Positions 52,556 to 62,583 of a DNA stretch of 64,000 nt are shown here, one piece after another. The notes under the pieces were generated by a model. It had not been told where the DNA came from. It searched no databases and saw only the letters and a program-made list of their open reading frames with translations. The DNA is from Macrocystis pyrifera (taxonomy: Eukaryota > Sar > Phaeophyceae > Laminariales > Laminariaceae), in assembly GCA_031763025.1 (NCBI GenBank), contig JASSKH010000003.1:19004977-19068976 (forward strand), given 5' to 3'. A program made the position numbers and the translations under genes. Every line of letters begins with the position of its first letter. The stretch's first letter is position 1.

Positions 52556-55500
52556 GTGGGTGGCGTGTGGGTGTTCACGCCATTGTCTTCTCGAAGCGCA
52601 ATTCAACCGAGAGTCGAGACAGACGGACTCAGATTGCGAACGCTTTTTTTTCTCGCTACAATACGAGTACTGCTGTACTACTTTTAGTGTGAGTACAAGT
52701 GCAAAGCATTGTGGCTTTCGAATTTTCCTGCGATGTTCTTGCGTAGCTGCAACGACAAGTAGCTCTTGCGCTACGAAGTACGGAGTAGCGCGACAGGCAT
52801 TGATGACCCTGGTGACTGAAGTGTGCGGATCCACGAGCCGTGGAGACCCTACCAGCCCCCCCTCCAGCACTCCAGCTTACACACTCATGTTTTGTCGTAA
52901 TCCGTGTGTGTCTATGCCTACATACAAGAGCTGTCTGGTCGGATTTGTCTACCTTCAACTTGGGCCAACATAAAGATTTTTGGACAAAATCTACTGCTGT
53001 ACATTCGATCGTTTGTTGGGTAAAACCGATTGTGCCGATTGAAGAGATGGCACATACCAGGTGGCCAGGTGGACCCCAATCACCGATCACTACCTTCTTT
53101 TTACCGACGCAGCTACCGATTAGATTACGGAACACATTCTACTGCTGTGATACTTGTAGCCACGCTTGTTTCTACTTGAATATAGTGTACTGCTGTTGTG
53201 TTTGTTGTTGCGCGGTTGTGCTGCTGATACAATACAACTGCCAGGGCGGATATAGTTTGTGTTGAAATTTCCACGTGATGAAACGCTATGCTATTAATAT
53301 AATACTACTCATTGATGGGGGTTGTTTTTGAAGTTTATTTACTCGACGATTTCGGTTTAGTCGGAATCGTAAACCGTCGTCACTCATATACCCTGGCGCT
53401 AGAAAATGATAAGGCGTCAGACACGACGCAGCGGTCGTTACTCGCTACAGAGTAACGTTTCGTATTTCTTGGGCAAACTATAATCAGTCCTGTGCTGTAC
53501 TCGCACTACTACTGTACTTCAACGCGTGCAGAATGGCGAAATAGCTCCCAGACGCAGTTCACGAGATACAACAGTACGAGTACAGAGTATGCATGTATGT
53601 GATGATAAACAGCGGCAGCAGTCAGTGAGAGAGCTAACACGAGTACGTAAGGCGGGCTGGTAAGTATTGGATTGAGATGAAGCGCGCTTGTACATGCTGT
53701 CTGGGTACTGCTGTTGGTACAATGACAGTAACTATTACGGGGGACCATAGTAAATAGGACCTATCGTGCATACGTACAAAAACATACCAGGTATACATTT
53801 CCCTAGTTTTAGTAAAAATATTTGGACGTATTTACTATGGTCCCCCGGTATAGTCGTAGTATGTGTCAGATACATTAGGCAGTAAGGGGAGTCGTGTGCA
53901 CATTCAAGTGAGTCGCTGTGATATATGATTGGATGCTGCCTGTACTGCTGTACGATCGACCATGTGTTTGGCAATAGTTTGTCTGGTGTTTCACAAATTA
54001 TGGCGGCAGATCTGGAGATCGCTTTGTGAAAATAGATCCCGCTAGATGTTGATGTTAATATTACGGGGGACCATAGTAAATAGGACCTACGGTACACACA
54101 AAACCCTATATATTTTCCTATTTTTATTAACAATATTTGCTCTTACTAACTATGGCCCCCCGTAATACTACTATAATCGCAACGCGAACAGGCGAGCTGC
54201 GGCCTTCGCGGGAGAGGGGGGTCTGTTGGTGTTCACTGCCCTAGTATCAGAATACATAGAAGTACAAGTAATACGTTTTCGAGAAATCAACATCGCTTAG
54301 TTTCAGAAGACTGGTACTGCTGTGGTATGATACCAATAAATAAGCTACGAGCACGTTTTAACCCTAAGCCTGCCGTGAGGTTCTGGTAGGTAAGGCAGGT
54401 CATGTTTTTGTTCAAAAAAGCACCGGTAGCTACTTCTGGACCGGTGGTCGTCAACCGTGCGGAACGCCTCTTGTATCCTCGAGTATGATGTGCGATATCC
54501 CCTGCGCGCACCCCCGTGTCCCTCGCCCCCTCCTTCTCCCCTTCCCCGCTTGTCTCTTGTGCCCAACATTAATCGTGGCAGCGCCCGGAAGACTGGCGTT
54601 ACATCCTTCAGGACTCTGGCGCCAAGTGCCTGTTCGTGGCGACTAAGGAGGTTTACCGGGAGACCTACCACTTTGCCGGCGTGCAGGGCAACGTCCAACA
54701 CGTCTTCTGCTTCGAGGAGCCCGAGGGAAAGGCCGGGTCCTACCAGGGCCTCCTTAACGCCAACAAGGGTGAGACCTTGCGGACGAAAGGTAGTTCTAGC
54801 GACGTGTCAGCAGTGGCAACGCCAGCGTTAGCCTTCGTCCTTGTTTTATGTTGTTTTACTGGACGGTGTCGAGGCGTGACGCATGTATGCTGTCGTAGGT
54901 CTTCATTTTGTTTTTCTTTCACACTGTGAAGAAATTTTGGGGCTAATTGTAACCACGGACGAGATTGCGGCGATAAGTTAGACGAGAATAACAACAGCAG
55001 CCACAACAGCAACACATAGAAATAGTTCTTCCGCCATCGTCTGGTCCCCCACTGCCCGCCCGCCTCTTCTAACGTTGAATTAATTACCCTTGTCCCCTCC
55101 TCTATCCCTTTACCCGCGGGCGCCGCCACCGTCAACCAACGTTTGTTTTGTTGGTCGCAGACAAAAGGGTCCCGGCATACCTCCCCCACCCCGAAGAGCT
55201 GGCAACTTTGATCTACACGTCGGGCACCACAGGGAAACCCAAGGGCGTCATGCTGTCCCACGGGAACATCGTCTCCAACATTGTCGGGCTCAGGGCCATC
55301 CTTCCGGAAGACCTTGTGTCCTGCCACGATCGCTCCCTCAGCTTCCTGCCGTGGGCCCACTGTGAGTTTTGATAAGGCGGTCCCCTTTTGGCGGCGTTGT
55401 GGGTCCTCTTGAGATGTCCCCTCGTTTACCTTGTACCAGGTAGGCGTTATCGTCTCTCTTGAATCCTAACCTGTCCGGGAAGTTATTGACCGTCAGGGCA

Positions 55501-58500
55501 TTTCGTTGTTTTTATGGACAAAGAGGTGTTAATAGAGGATCCGTAATTCCCCTACTGTAGGTGTACCGTATGACACGCGGGTGATAAGATAGCACACCGG
55601 TGATAAGATAACACACCCCCTCGGGCAAATTTTCCGAGCGGAATTTCTCCAACCCCCCCGGGGGGCACCCAAAGGTGCCTTTGGAAATATCTCGACGAGA
55701 TATTTTCCCATAGACGCACCGCTGTGTGGAGGAAATCAGCTTCGAATGTTGTCGGAAGGGGCGTGCTATCCTTCGTGTGGCCAGGCCTACGAAGGGTATA
55801 TTGTATATTAGACGGTAATTTTTATGTTGGCCGTCTATATCCCCTTCAGTATCCACGGCCCTCCTACCGCATTGGCCCGCTTACTTAAAAGTGATGGTGT
55901 GATGTTTGTTGTCCGGTCGACTGGCAGGCTACGGTCAAACGGCGGAGCTTCACGCTCTCATGGCGCACGGCGCGTCGATGGGCATCTCAAGAGGCGTGAC
56001 CACTCTGTTGGACGAGTTGGCCGAGATCAAACCGACCTTGCTTTACGCTGTCCCGCAGCTGTTCAAGAGGGTTTGCGACGCCATCCACGCCAAGGTAGGA
56101 TATCATACAGCAGTGCATGCAACACCTACGACTGTACAGCAGCAGCAACAATTCCAAAGACTTATTTTTTGTCGACTTCGAGCGAGTATGATAGGAGAGT
56201 TCGTTCGGTTCGAGCCCGGTGGGTTCACTGTATGTGCAATAGAGTCTACTGGAATCTACTGTCTGTGCAGTAGAGTCTACTGGAATTTACTATCATTGCA
56301 GTAGAGTCTACTGTGTACAATAGTGGCTACTGCAACTGCCTACACAAAACGCTCAACAGTAGTATCACCGGTGGCCCTGTCGTGTCTCTACAACGGCTAC
56401 TTCTTGTTGTTGTGGCTTGGTGCACGTGGTCTACGTTTAACGTTTGCAGGTAGCCGACAGCAGCACTACGAAGCAGTTCCTGTTCAAGAGGTCACTGCAG
56501 GTGGCCCACCGGCGCAGGAAGCTCGTGGAGGAAGGAAAGCTTGTGGGGCCCGCTGTGGAGCTTCAGTATCGCCTCCTAGACAAGGTGGAAACCCTGAAAC
56601 CTTAGCCTTGGGCGTGCCTGTGCATGCTGTTAGTACGAGTAGCGAGGATTTTGGTTGCATCTTGTTGTTCGGTAAGTCATGTCGCCCTACGTACGCGATT
56701 CCTGAGCGACGCATTGTTTTCTGCGACGTTTTCTGGTGTATACGCCACATCGCCCTCGTTTTTTTTTCGTGAATGATGCATTTCTCGTGAGGGGATCAAT
56801 CCTGTTGGGTCTTCTGGAATGAGGCAACAGCATGGAGGGCGCGAAACGCCTCGAAATAATACGTACTCGCATCTACACAGTCGGTAGCAGCGCGCCTCCA
56901 GCAGTACTGTAAAGCGGAAAGAAAAAACGATGCGAGTGACCAGGCTAGTCATCATGCGTGTCTGTGTGTCTATCGGTATGGCGCACACCCCGGATAGCTC
57001 ATCCGTTGCCACTTGATAATATTTTCTTGGTGGGATCTGTACTACACAGATCCTGCGCAGCACCTCAGAACGACAGGTTTGGATCTACAACTATCGTAGA
57101 TGATCTGTAGGTGATCTGTAAATGATCTGTAGATGATCGTAATCTATGTCGGACGTGTGGGATTCGTGGTGTCCAACCGAGTGCCAATGGCGTGCAATGG
57201 TGTCTGTCGCGCAGACGGTGCTGAAGACGATCAGGGACAGGTTCGGGGGCAACCTCAAGGTCTCCTTCGTTGGAGGAGCGGCTACCTCGATGGAGGTGCT
57301 CAACTTCTTCGAGAACATCGACATCAAAATCCTGGAAGGCTACGGCCTCACGGAGACCTCGCCGCTCGTCACGGTCAACACGCCTGAGCAGGTCAGCTGA
57401 AAACTCGGTCGACGGACGTGTTTCGTGCTTGTTTTTGAAAACAATGCCTCGATACGTTGTCGGTGGCATCTCTTACCCCTGCCTGCGCGAGCGTTGAATA
57501 CAAGTGTACCTGGTATGGGGGAAGGAATTGGAGGCGCACGCACTTCGAGCGCTTTTATTGGAGAGAGATCCGCTGTTTCCCCCCCCCCCCCCTCCCGAAT
57601 GCTCCTTGCGGAAACCCTTAAGGAGATGTTTTTCGAGTCAAGAGGGATTGGTGACGCGTTTCGAGCTATCTACATGTGGGGGGGATCCACTGTTAATATT
57701 TTTTAGTGTTTTTGCTGGTATGTTGTGACTGATTTTTTCCCCGCGGAATTGGTCGCATGGATGGCCGGACCCTTTCATGTACCGTTTCATGTACCGTTTC
57801 ATGTGCCGTTTCATGAACCATTTGAGCAGAAGTTCCGAAGATTAGGGACGACCGGACGCTGCTTGGAGGACGTAACGATCAAGATTTTCATGGGGGAGGA
57901 GGAGATGCCGGCGGGAGAGGTAAGAAAAGCCTAAAACATGTTTACCTTTTTAATACAAACCCGTCACCTATGTACTGCGATAATGTTTACCACATTTTAC
58001 CGCACTACGTATCCATGTCCAAGTAGTACCCGATTCGTCTAAGGGCGTGGGCGGCTAGAACGAGTGGATAGTTTGGGTGCTTGTACATACCAGGTACAAA
58101 ACATGAGCTGTGAGATTGGAGATTCTTCGAAAATGTCATCTTCGCAAGCTGTGTGCCATGCTTCCATCGCGCGAACTACGTGTTTTTTATGACCTCTAAA
58201 GAATACGCATATCCATTAGTGCCCCTATTGAGGGAGCACAGTCTGAAGCTGCGGAACTCGGGATAATAGTGTTACCCAGGTATGTTTTGTGCTATATGTT
58301 GACGATGGGGGTGAAAGTCAACTCACAACCAAAATAAAAAAGAAATCTCGAAGAAGCAGGAAAATGGTTGGAGTACGTTTTTGTGTTGGTTTGTCTACGT
58401 ACCATGCATTTATCCTTTGTTGGCGTGTTTTGTCTTTTCCTCGTCTCTTGCCAATTTGCGACAAATTTCGGAACCAATTGGTACGTAGGAGGGAGAGGTC

Positions 58501-61500
58501 TGCGTGAGCGGGCCGAACGTGATGCAGGGTTACAACAATCTTCCTGAGGCGTCCGCTGAGGTCTTCTTCGACTTCGACGGCAACAGGTGACTACTACTGT
58601 ATGTTGACACTCATCTACTTTACTATTACGGGGAACCATAGTAAATGGGACCAAATATTGTTGGTAAAAATAGGGAAATGTATAGGTTTTGTGTGTATCG
58701 TAGGTCCTATTTACTATGGTCCCCCGTAATATACTACACCAGTAACATTAACATCAACACTTGAGTAACATTAACATCAACACTTGAGTAACGTTAACAT
58801 CAACACTTCAGTAGCACTAACATCAACACCTCCATCCCCTGTGGGGCTTGATTAACTTGGTTATAGTATACAGGGGGAAAAGTGTCGAAGATAACGATAG
58901 TTACCAGCATCGGCTCCGGGTGCTTTTGTAGGGACAAGGGAGGTTGGAAAGTGTATGAACGGAAGGAGACGGGTTATAGAAGTAACACACACGCGCAGGT
59001 TGCAGGTTGCAGGTTGCAGGTTGCAGGTTGAAAGGTGATACTCGGATGGACTTCTATTACGGGGGTCCATAGTTAACGGGACCAAATTTTGTTAGTAAAA
59101 AAAGGTAAATATATAGGTTTTTATGTATACCGTAGGTCCTGTTAACTATGGACCGCCGTAATAGTACGTACTGGTATTACACACTCTTACTATTTCTGTA
59201 TATTCAAGGAAGGTTGAGCTTGGTAGAACCGAAAAGGTTCAGTTACGACAGCATCATCATCATGATGAGGTTTTGCTGTAAGCAGTTACGCTGCCCCTTA
59301 CAGTATAGTATTAAAAAACGAAGGTATGTATGTATGTATGTAGCGATAGTCCATCCGAAAAGGTAAATGTCGAAATCGGCTTATGACCAAATATATGTGG
59401 AATGGTCAGTCAGGTGTGTCTGCGCGACAGCTATATATGGAATAGTAGATAGACCTCCATCCTTATCGCAAAGACCCCCTCGCCCGTCTTTTATGGAAAC
59501 CCAGGTACTTCCGGACTGGAGACCTGGGCTGCATGGAAGATGGGACCTACCTACGCATTACCGGACGCATCAAGGAGCAGTACAAGCTGGAGAACGGAAA
59601 GTATGTTGTGCCCGGACCGATCGAGGCGGCGATGACGTCATCAACGTACATCACGCAGGTGAGACAAGCGTCAATGAACTTCCCTGACCAATTTTTTTAG
59701 GGTCCTCATGTGTAGAAGCAGTAAAAGCTCTATGCTTGATCCAAAAAATGGCTTTTGAGAAAAATGAATGAAAGTGCAAGGCGATGGACAACTAACCCAC
59801 GTGGCATTCATAGCCTATTGATACTATTCCGGGAGGCCATAGTAAATAGGACCTACGGTACACCCAAAAACCTATATATTTCCCTCTTTTTACTATCAAT
59901 ATTTGGTCCTATTTACTACGACCCCCCGCAATACAGCAGTTTCTATTATTAATAGGTGTGTGTTAGTAGACATGCATAGGGATTCCAACCATGTTGATTT
60001 TTGCTGTCGAGGGCTCCCACCAATCAGATTGATTTGGCGATAAAGTGCTACTACTGTAATATGGTATTAGTAGCACGCGCCACCTGTCCCTGAGCGGAAA
60101 CTGACTATTAGTATTGGTAAGTGTGCGGCACGTGTGCCAGCTCTCAGCTCCGACAACTGTGCTGGTTAGCAAGACTTGAGCTGTCCGGTTAGCGTAGGGT
60201 TCGGGTGAGGAGGGTGTGTATGCAATGCTCGTGCCGACGTTTGCTTCTAAGTACTGTGTTCGTCCTGGGCCGGTGGCGATGATGGGTTTTTTTTCCTCCC
60301 GTGGTTCTTTATCCTCCAGCGGTTTTGTAAAGCATGCCGGTACATGTACGAGGCACTGGTGTATTTAGATGTGTCCCTGTGCTCTCGTTTTGGGTTTGCC
60401 GAAAAAAAATAGTGGAAATTTGAGTCAGATACCTACTAATCGTACCAATCTCGGCGAAAACGTAAGTATCGCTTTGATATTCCTATACATGTATAAACAT
60501 TCCTTATATTTTCCGGCCAGATTAGCATGTTTTTTGTACCGGGCAGCTCTGAAAGGGTTAAGGTCATCATATTTTGCGCCAGATATGGACACGATGACGT
60601 ATTGTACGACATACCCTTGAAATGGCGTATTCAGCGACTGCAACAGTGAGGTGTCTAGCGTTGGCTCGCCTTCGCCGCTAATCATCGTCACCGTAGACAT
60701 ACTCTCGGCGCTTTTGAAGGGACTGTTTTGACGGGATATTGCACTCCTCCGATAGATCATCTACCGATCATGATCTACTCTAGGTCTTCAAGGGCAGACA
60801 GATCCCTGACCTGTATGACCTAGCTTATGGTACCGGGATGGAAGCCGTATAAATATCACATGTTTCCCGGGTTGGATATGTACTATAAGGCACATCCTGT
60901 ACAACCTCTCACAACGATAGGCGAGGAACTAGATGATCTGTAGATAGATATATAAATATATAGATCAGATAAATCAGATAGATTATGATTTCTCTTCGTA
61001 AGGTTTGGATTCTTGTTTTGACTTTTTTTTGTTATCTATTTTGACGTCTTCCTTTGAGCAGGCGCTGGTGTTCGGAGACAACCGACCCTTCAACGTAGCG
61101 CTCGTCTTCCCCGACTGGGACCTGGTGCGGTCGTGGGGCGAGTCAAAGGGTGGTGCAACTCCCGGCATGTCACACGAGGATCTCGCATCCCTGGAAAGCG
61201 TTAGGAACTTGATCTCCGGAGAAATTGCCCTGTCGCTCGAAGGCTTCAAGAAGTATGAGGTGGGTGGGCGGGGTGGTGAGGTGGGGGGGGGGGAGGGTTA
61301 GGGGGGGGGAGAAAGCACTAATGATGTAGTTGTGTAATTATGATACTGAGCAAGACTGCAAAGCAAGGGAGGGGAGGGAGCACCGGCCGCGGGAGAGAGC
61401 TTCCATCTTTTTTTTTTCAGAACAAACATAACGATGCATTGCATTATCTGAAAAGAAAAACTTGTCCGATCAGACAGCCGTATTATTACGGGGGTCCATA

Positions 61501-62583
61501 GCTAGTAGGACCTATGGTATACATAAAAACCTATATATTTACCTATTTTTACTAACAATATTTGGTCCTGTTTACTATGCCCCCCGTAGTAGTCAACCAC
61601 TGCTGCAGCTCCTAAATGTTTTGGGGCTCTTTCTTCTCGCTTAAGGAGCTCTGCTATATACCTCGAACACTCACCAAACAAAACTGATGAAACTGACGAA
61701 AAACAAATGAGATGAACAATCCCCATGACCTAGGTGTTGATCGAACATTTGGGGCTCCGACGACATTGGGTAGTTTTGCTACGTACTCGTAGTGTGGGAG
61801 CCGTGTCAGGCACTAAGATTTTGGCCAAGCAAGTGCTACTAAGCGTCGGTGTCGCGAACCGATATTGGAAACGGCCTCGGTCGGTCTTCAGTTTTTCGTC
61901 CAAAAATTCGGTTGGTTTCGGTCGTTTTTTTGCAAATATACCGAAAAATGGCGAAAAAAAAAAAAACGGTTCGGTCTTGAAAAAACAGTCAAAAACCGAC
62001 CGAAAAACCGACTTTCAGTTACGAATCGGTTCGCAACATTGGCTACAGGCAGCAGTACTGTTTCTATACTTTACACTCCCATCGTGACATGCCTCCAATC
62101 TTTATCATGGCCTCATGCTTCATTTTTGGACGTGTAGAAGGGTGGGGTATTTTTTACCGGGACGTCTTCCCTCCCAAGCCCTTGAACTGCCACTCCTCAG
62201 ATTTGACCAATCACCTCTTGAACCGAACTAACGAAAAAGTGTAATTTTACAAGCGGATTTGAAACTCGCACTGGCTTGCTTGCTGCCACTATAAAAATAT
62301 TTTTTTTTCGCTCGTCGCGTTGTTTTTATTTCGTCGCTGTCCACTCACCCGCTTTTCCCATCACATACTTTTTTTTTCCGTGCATTCCCCCACCCCCCCC
62401 CCCCGCGCTTATCGTCGTCAGATCCCGCGAAGCTTCGAGCTCCTAGACGAAGGGTTCACGAAGGAGAACGAAATGCTGACCCAGAAAATGAGCACCAAAC
62501 GACACGTCGTAATCAAGCACTACCACGACACTCTCCTACACCTCTATGGGGATCGGCAAACCCAGCACGCACAAGCCGCCTAA
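52031..62583 (+). CDS. Long-chain acyl-CoA synthetase, 697 aa, 11 exons
   Basis: The enzyme activates long-chain fatty acids with ATP and CoA via an acyl-AMP intermediate, feeding lipid synthesis or beta-oxidation. Exons: 52031-52555, 54582-54768, 55161-55361, 55928-56094, 56450-56584, 57215-57391, 57830-57919, 58489-58586, 59505-59658, 61062-61259, 62422-62583. They total 2094 nt with every phase consistent. Motifs by residue: P-loop [11 protein letters not shown] at 256-266, [10 protein letters not shown] at 446-455, YFRTGD at 528-533, [13 protein letters not shown] at 547-559 with the late catalytic-type lysine. The first ~55 residues are Arg/Ser/Ala-rich with few acids, like a mitochondrial or plastid leader. 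Length is typical for the family. Six MITE-A copies lie in introns 1, 8, 9 and 10. Confidence 0.95.
53733..53852 (-). mobile_element. MITE family A copy in intron 1
   Basis: Ends TATTACGGGGGACCATAG and TATGGTCCCCCGGTATA. The interior is reverse sense and slightly longer than usual, with TACCAGGTA inserted. Confidence 0.88.
54059..54167 (-). mobile_element. MITE family A copy in intron 1
   Basis: Ends TATTACGGGGGACCATAG and TATGGCCCCCCGTAATA, reverse sense, about 200 bp after the previous copy. Confidence 0.9.
54582..54768 (+). CDS. Acyl-CoA synthetase exon 2
   Basis: 187 nt with acceptor CGTGGCAG and donor GTGAGA. It encodes [19 protein letters not shown] through [11 protein letters not shown], the segment before the ATP-binding loop. 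Confidence 0.94.
55161..55361 (+). CDS. Acyl-CoA synthetase exon 3: P-loop motif
   Basis: 201 nt with acceptor TGGTCGCAG and donor GTGAGT. It encodes [31 protein letters not shown] and SLSFLPWAH. It contains the AMP-binding signature and the conserved 'LPWAH' gate segment. Confidence 0.96.
55928..56094 (+). CDS. Acyl-CoA synthetase exon 4
   Basis: 167 nt with acceptor ACTGGCAG and donor GTAGGA. It encodes [19 protein letters not shown] and [18 protein letters not shown]. The first Cys codon is split across intron 3. Confidence 0.94.
56450..56584 (+). CDS. Acyl-CoA synthetase exon 5
   Basis: 45 codons in phase 0, acceptor CGTTTGCAG and donor GTGGAA. It encodes [37 protein letters not shown]. 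It is a basic amphipathic segment typical of the family at this place. Confidence 0.92.
57215..57391 (+). CDS. Acyl-CoA synthetase exon 6: GYGLTETSP motif
   Basis: 59 codons in phase 0, acceptor GTCGCGCAG and donor GTCAGC. It encodes [31 protein letters not shown] and [20 protein letters not shown], the adenylate-binding motif of the superfamily. Confidence 0.95.
57779..57826. repeat. TTTCATGTACCG short tandem repeat
   Basis: Four units of about 12 bp (CGTTTCATGTAC) end just before the exon 7 acceptor (TTTGAGCAG) and occupy its pyrimidine tract. Confidence 0.85.
57830..57919 (+). CDS. Acyl-CoA synthetase exon 7
   Basis: 30 codons in phase 0, donor GTAAGA. It encodes [18 protein letters not shown] and EEEMPAGE, matching the family 'GTVGRP.P...VKI' block. 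Confidence 0.9.
58489..58586 (+). CDS. Acyl-CoA synthetase exon 8
   Basis: 98 nt with acceptor GGTACGTAG and donor GTGACT. It encodes [17 protein letters not shown] and [12 protein letters not shown]. An AG nine bases downstream would drop three residues; the upstream AG keeps the common 'EGEVCV' pattern. Confidence 0.9.
58624..58731 (+). mobile_element. MITE family A copy in intron 8
   Basis: Ends TATTACGGGGAACCATAG and TATGGTCCCCCGTAATA, forward sense, only 37 bp after the exon 8 donor. Confidence 0.9.
58738..58835. repeat. AGTAACATTAACATCAACAC repeat, four units
   Basis: 23-bp units directly follow the MITE in intron 8. A second short repeat, GCAGGTT five times, is at 58995-59030. Confidence 0.88.
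59055..59163 (+). mobile_element. MITE family A copy in intron 8
   Basis: Ends TATTACGGGGGTCCATAG and TATGGACCGCCGTAATA, forward sense. The GTCC/GGAC variant resembles the copy at 24166. Confidence 0.9.
59505..59658 (+). CDS. Acyl-CoA synthetase exon 9: GD and lysine motifs
   Basis: 154 nt with acceptor GAAACCCAG and donor GTGAGA. It encodes [37 protein letters not shown]. The aspartate of TGD binds the ribose, and the KLENGK lysine region belongs to the mobile C-terminal domain. Confidence 0.96.
59825..59933 (-). mobile_element. MITE family A copy in intron 9
   Basis: Ends TATTCCGGGAGGCCATAG and ACGACCCCCCGCAATA, reverse sense; more diverged than most. Confidence 0.85.
61062..61259 (+). 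CDS. Acyl-CoA synthetase exon 10
   Basis: 66 codons in phase 0, acceptor TTTGAGCAG and donor GTGGGT. It encodes [35 protein letters not shown] and LEGFKKYE, the C-terminal domain preceding the last helix. Confidence 0.94.
61484..61591 (-). mobile_element. MITE family A copy in intron 10
   Basis: Ends TATTACGGGGGTCCATAG and ATGCCCCCCGTAGTA, reverse sense, well preserved interior. Confidence 0.9.
62422..62583 (+). CDS. Acyl-CoA synthetase exon 11 and stop
   Basis: 53 codons plus TAA, acceptor ATCGTCGTCAG after a C tract. It encodes [38 protein letters not shown]. The typical 'F..ENG.LTPT.K.KR..' C-terminal block is present in recognisable form. Confidence 0.95.
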   Translation: MPRSFELLDEGFTKENEMLTQKMSTKRHVVIKHYHDTLLHLYGDRQTQHAQAA

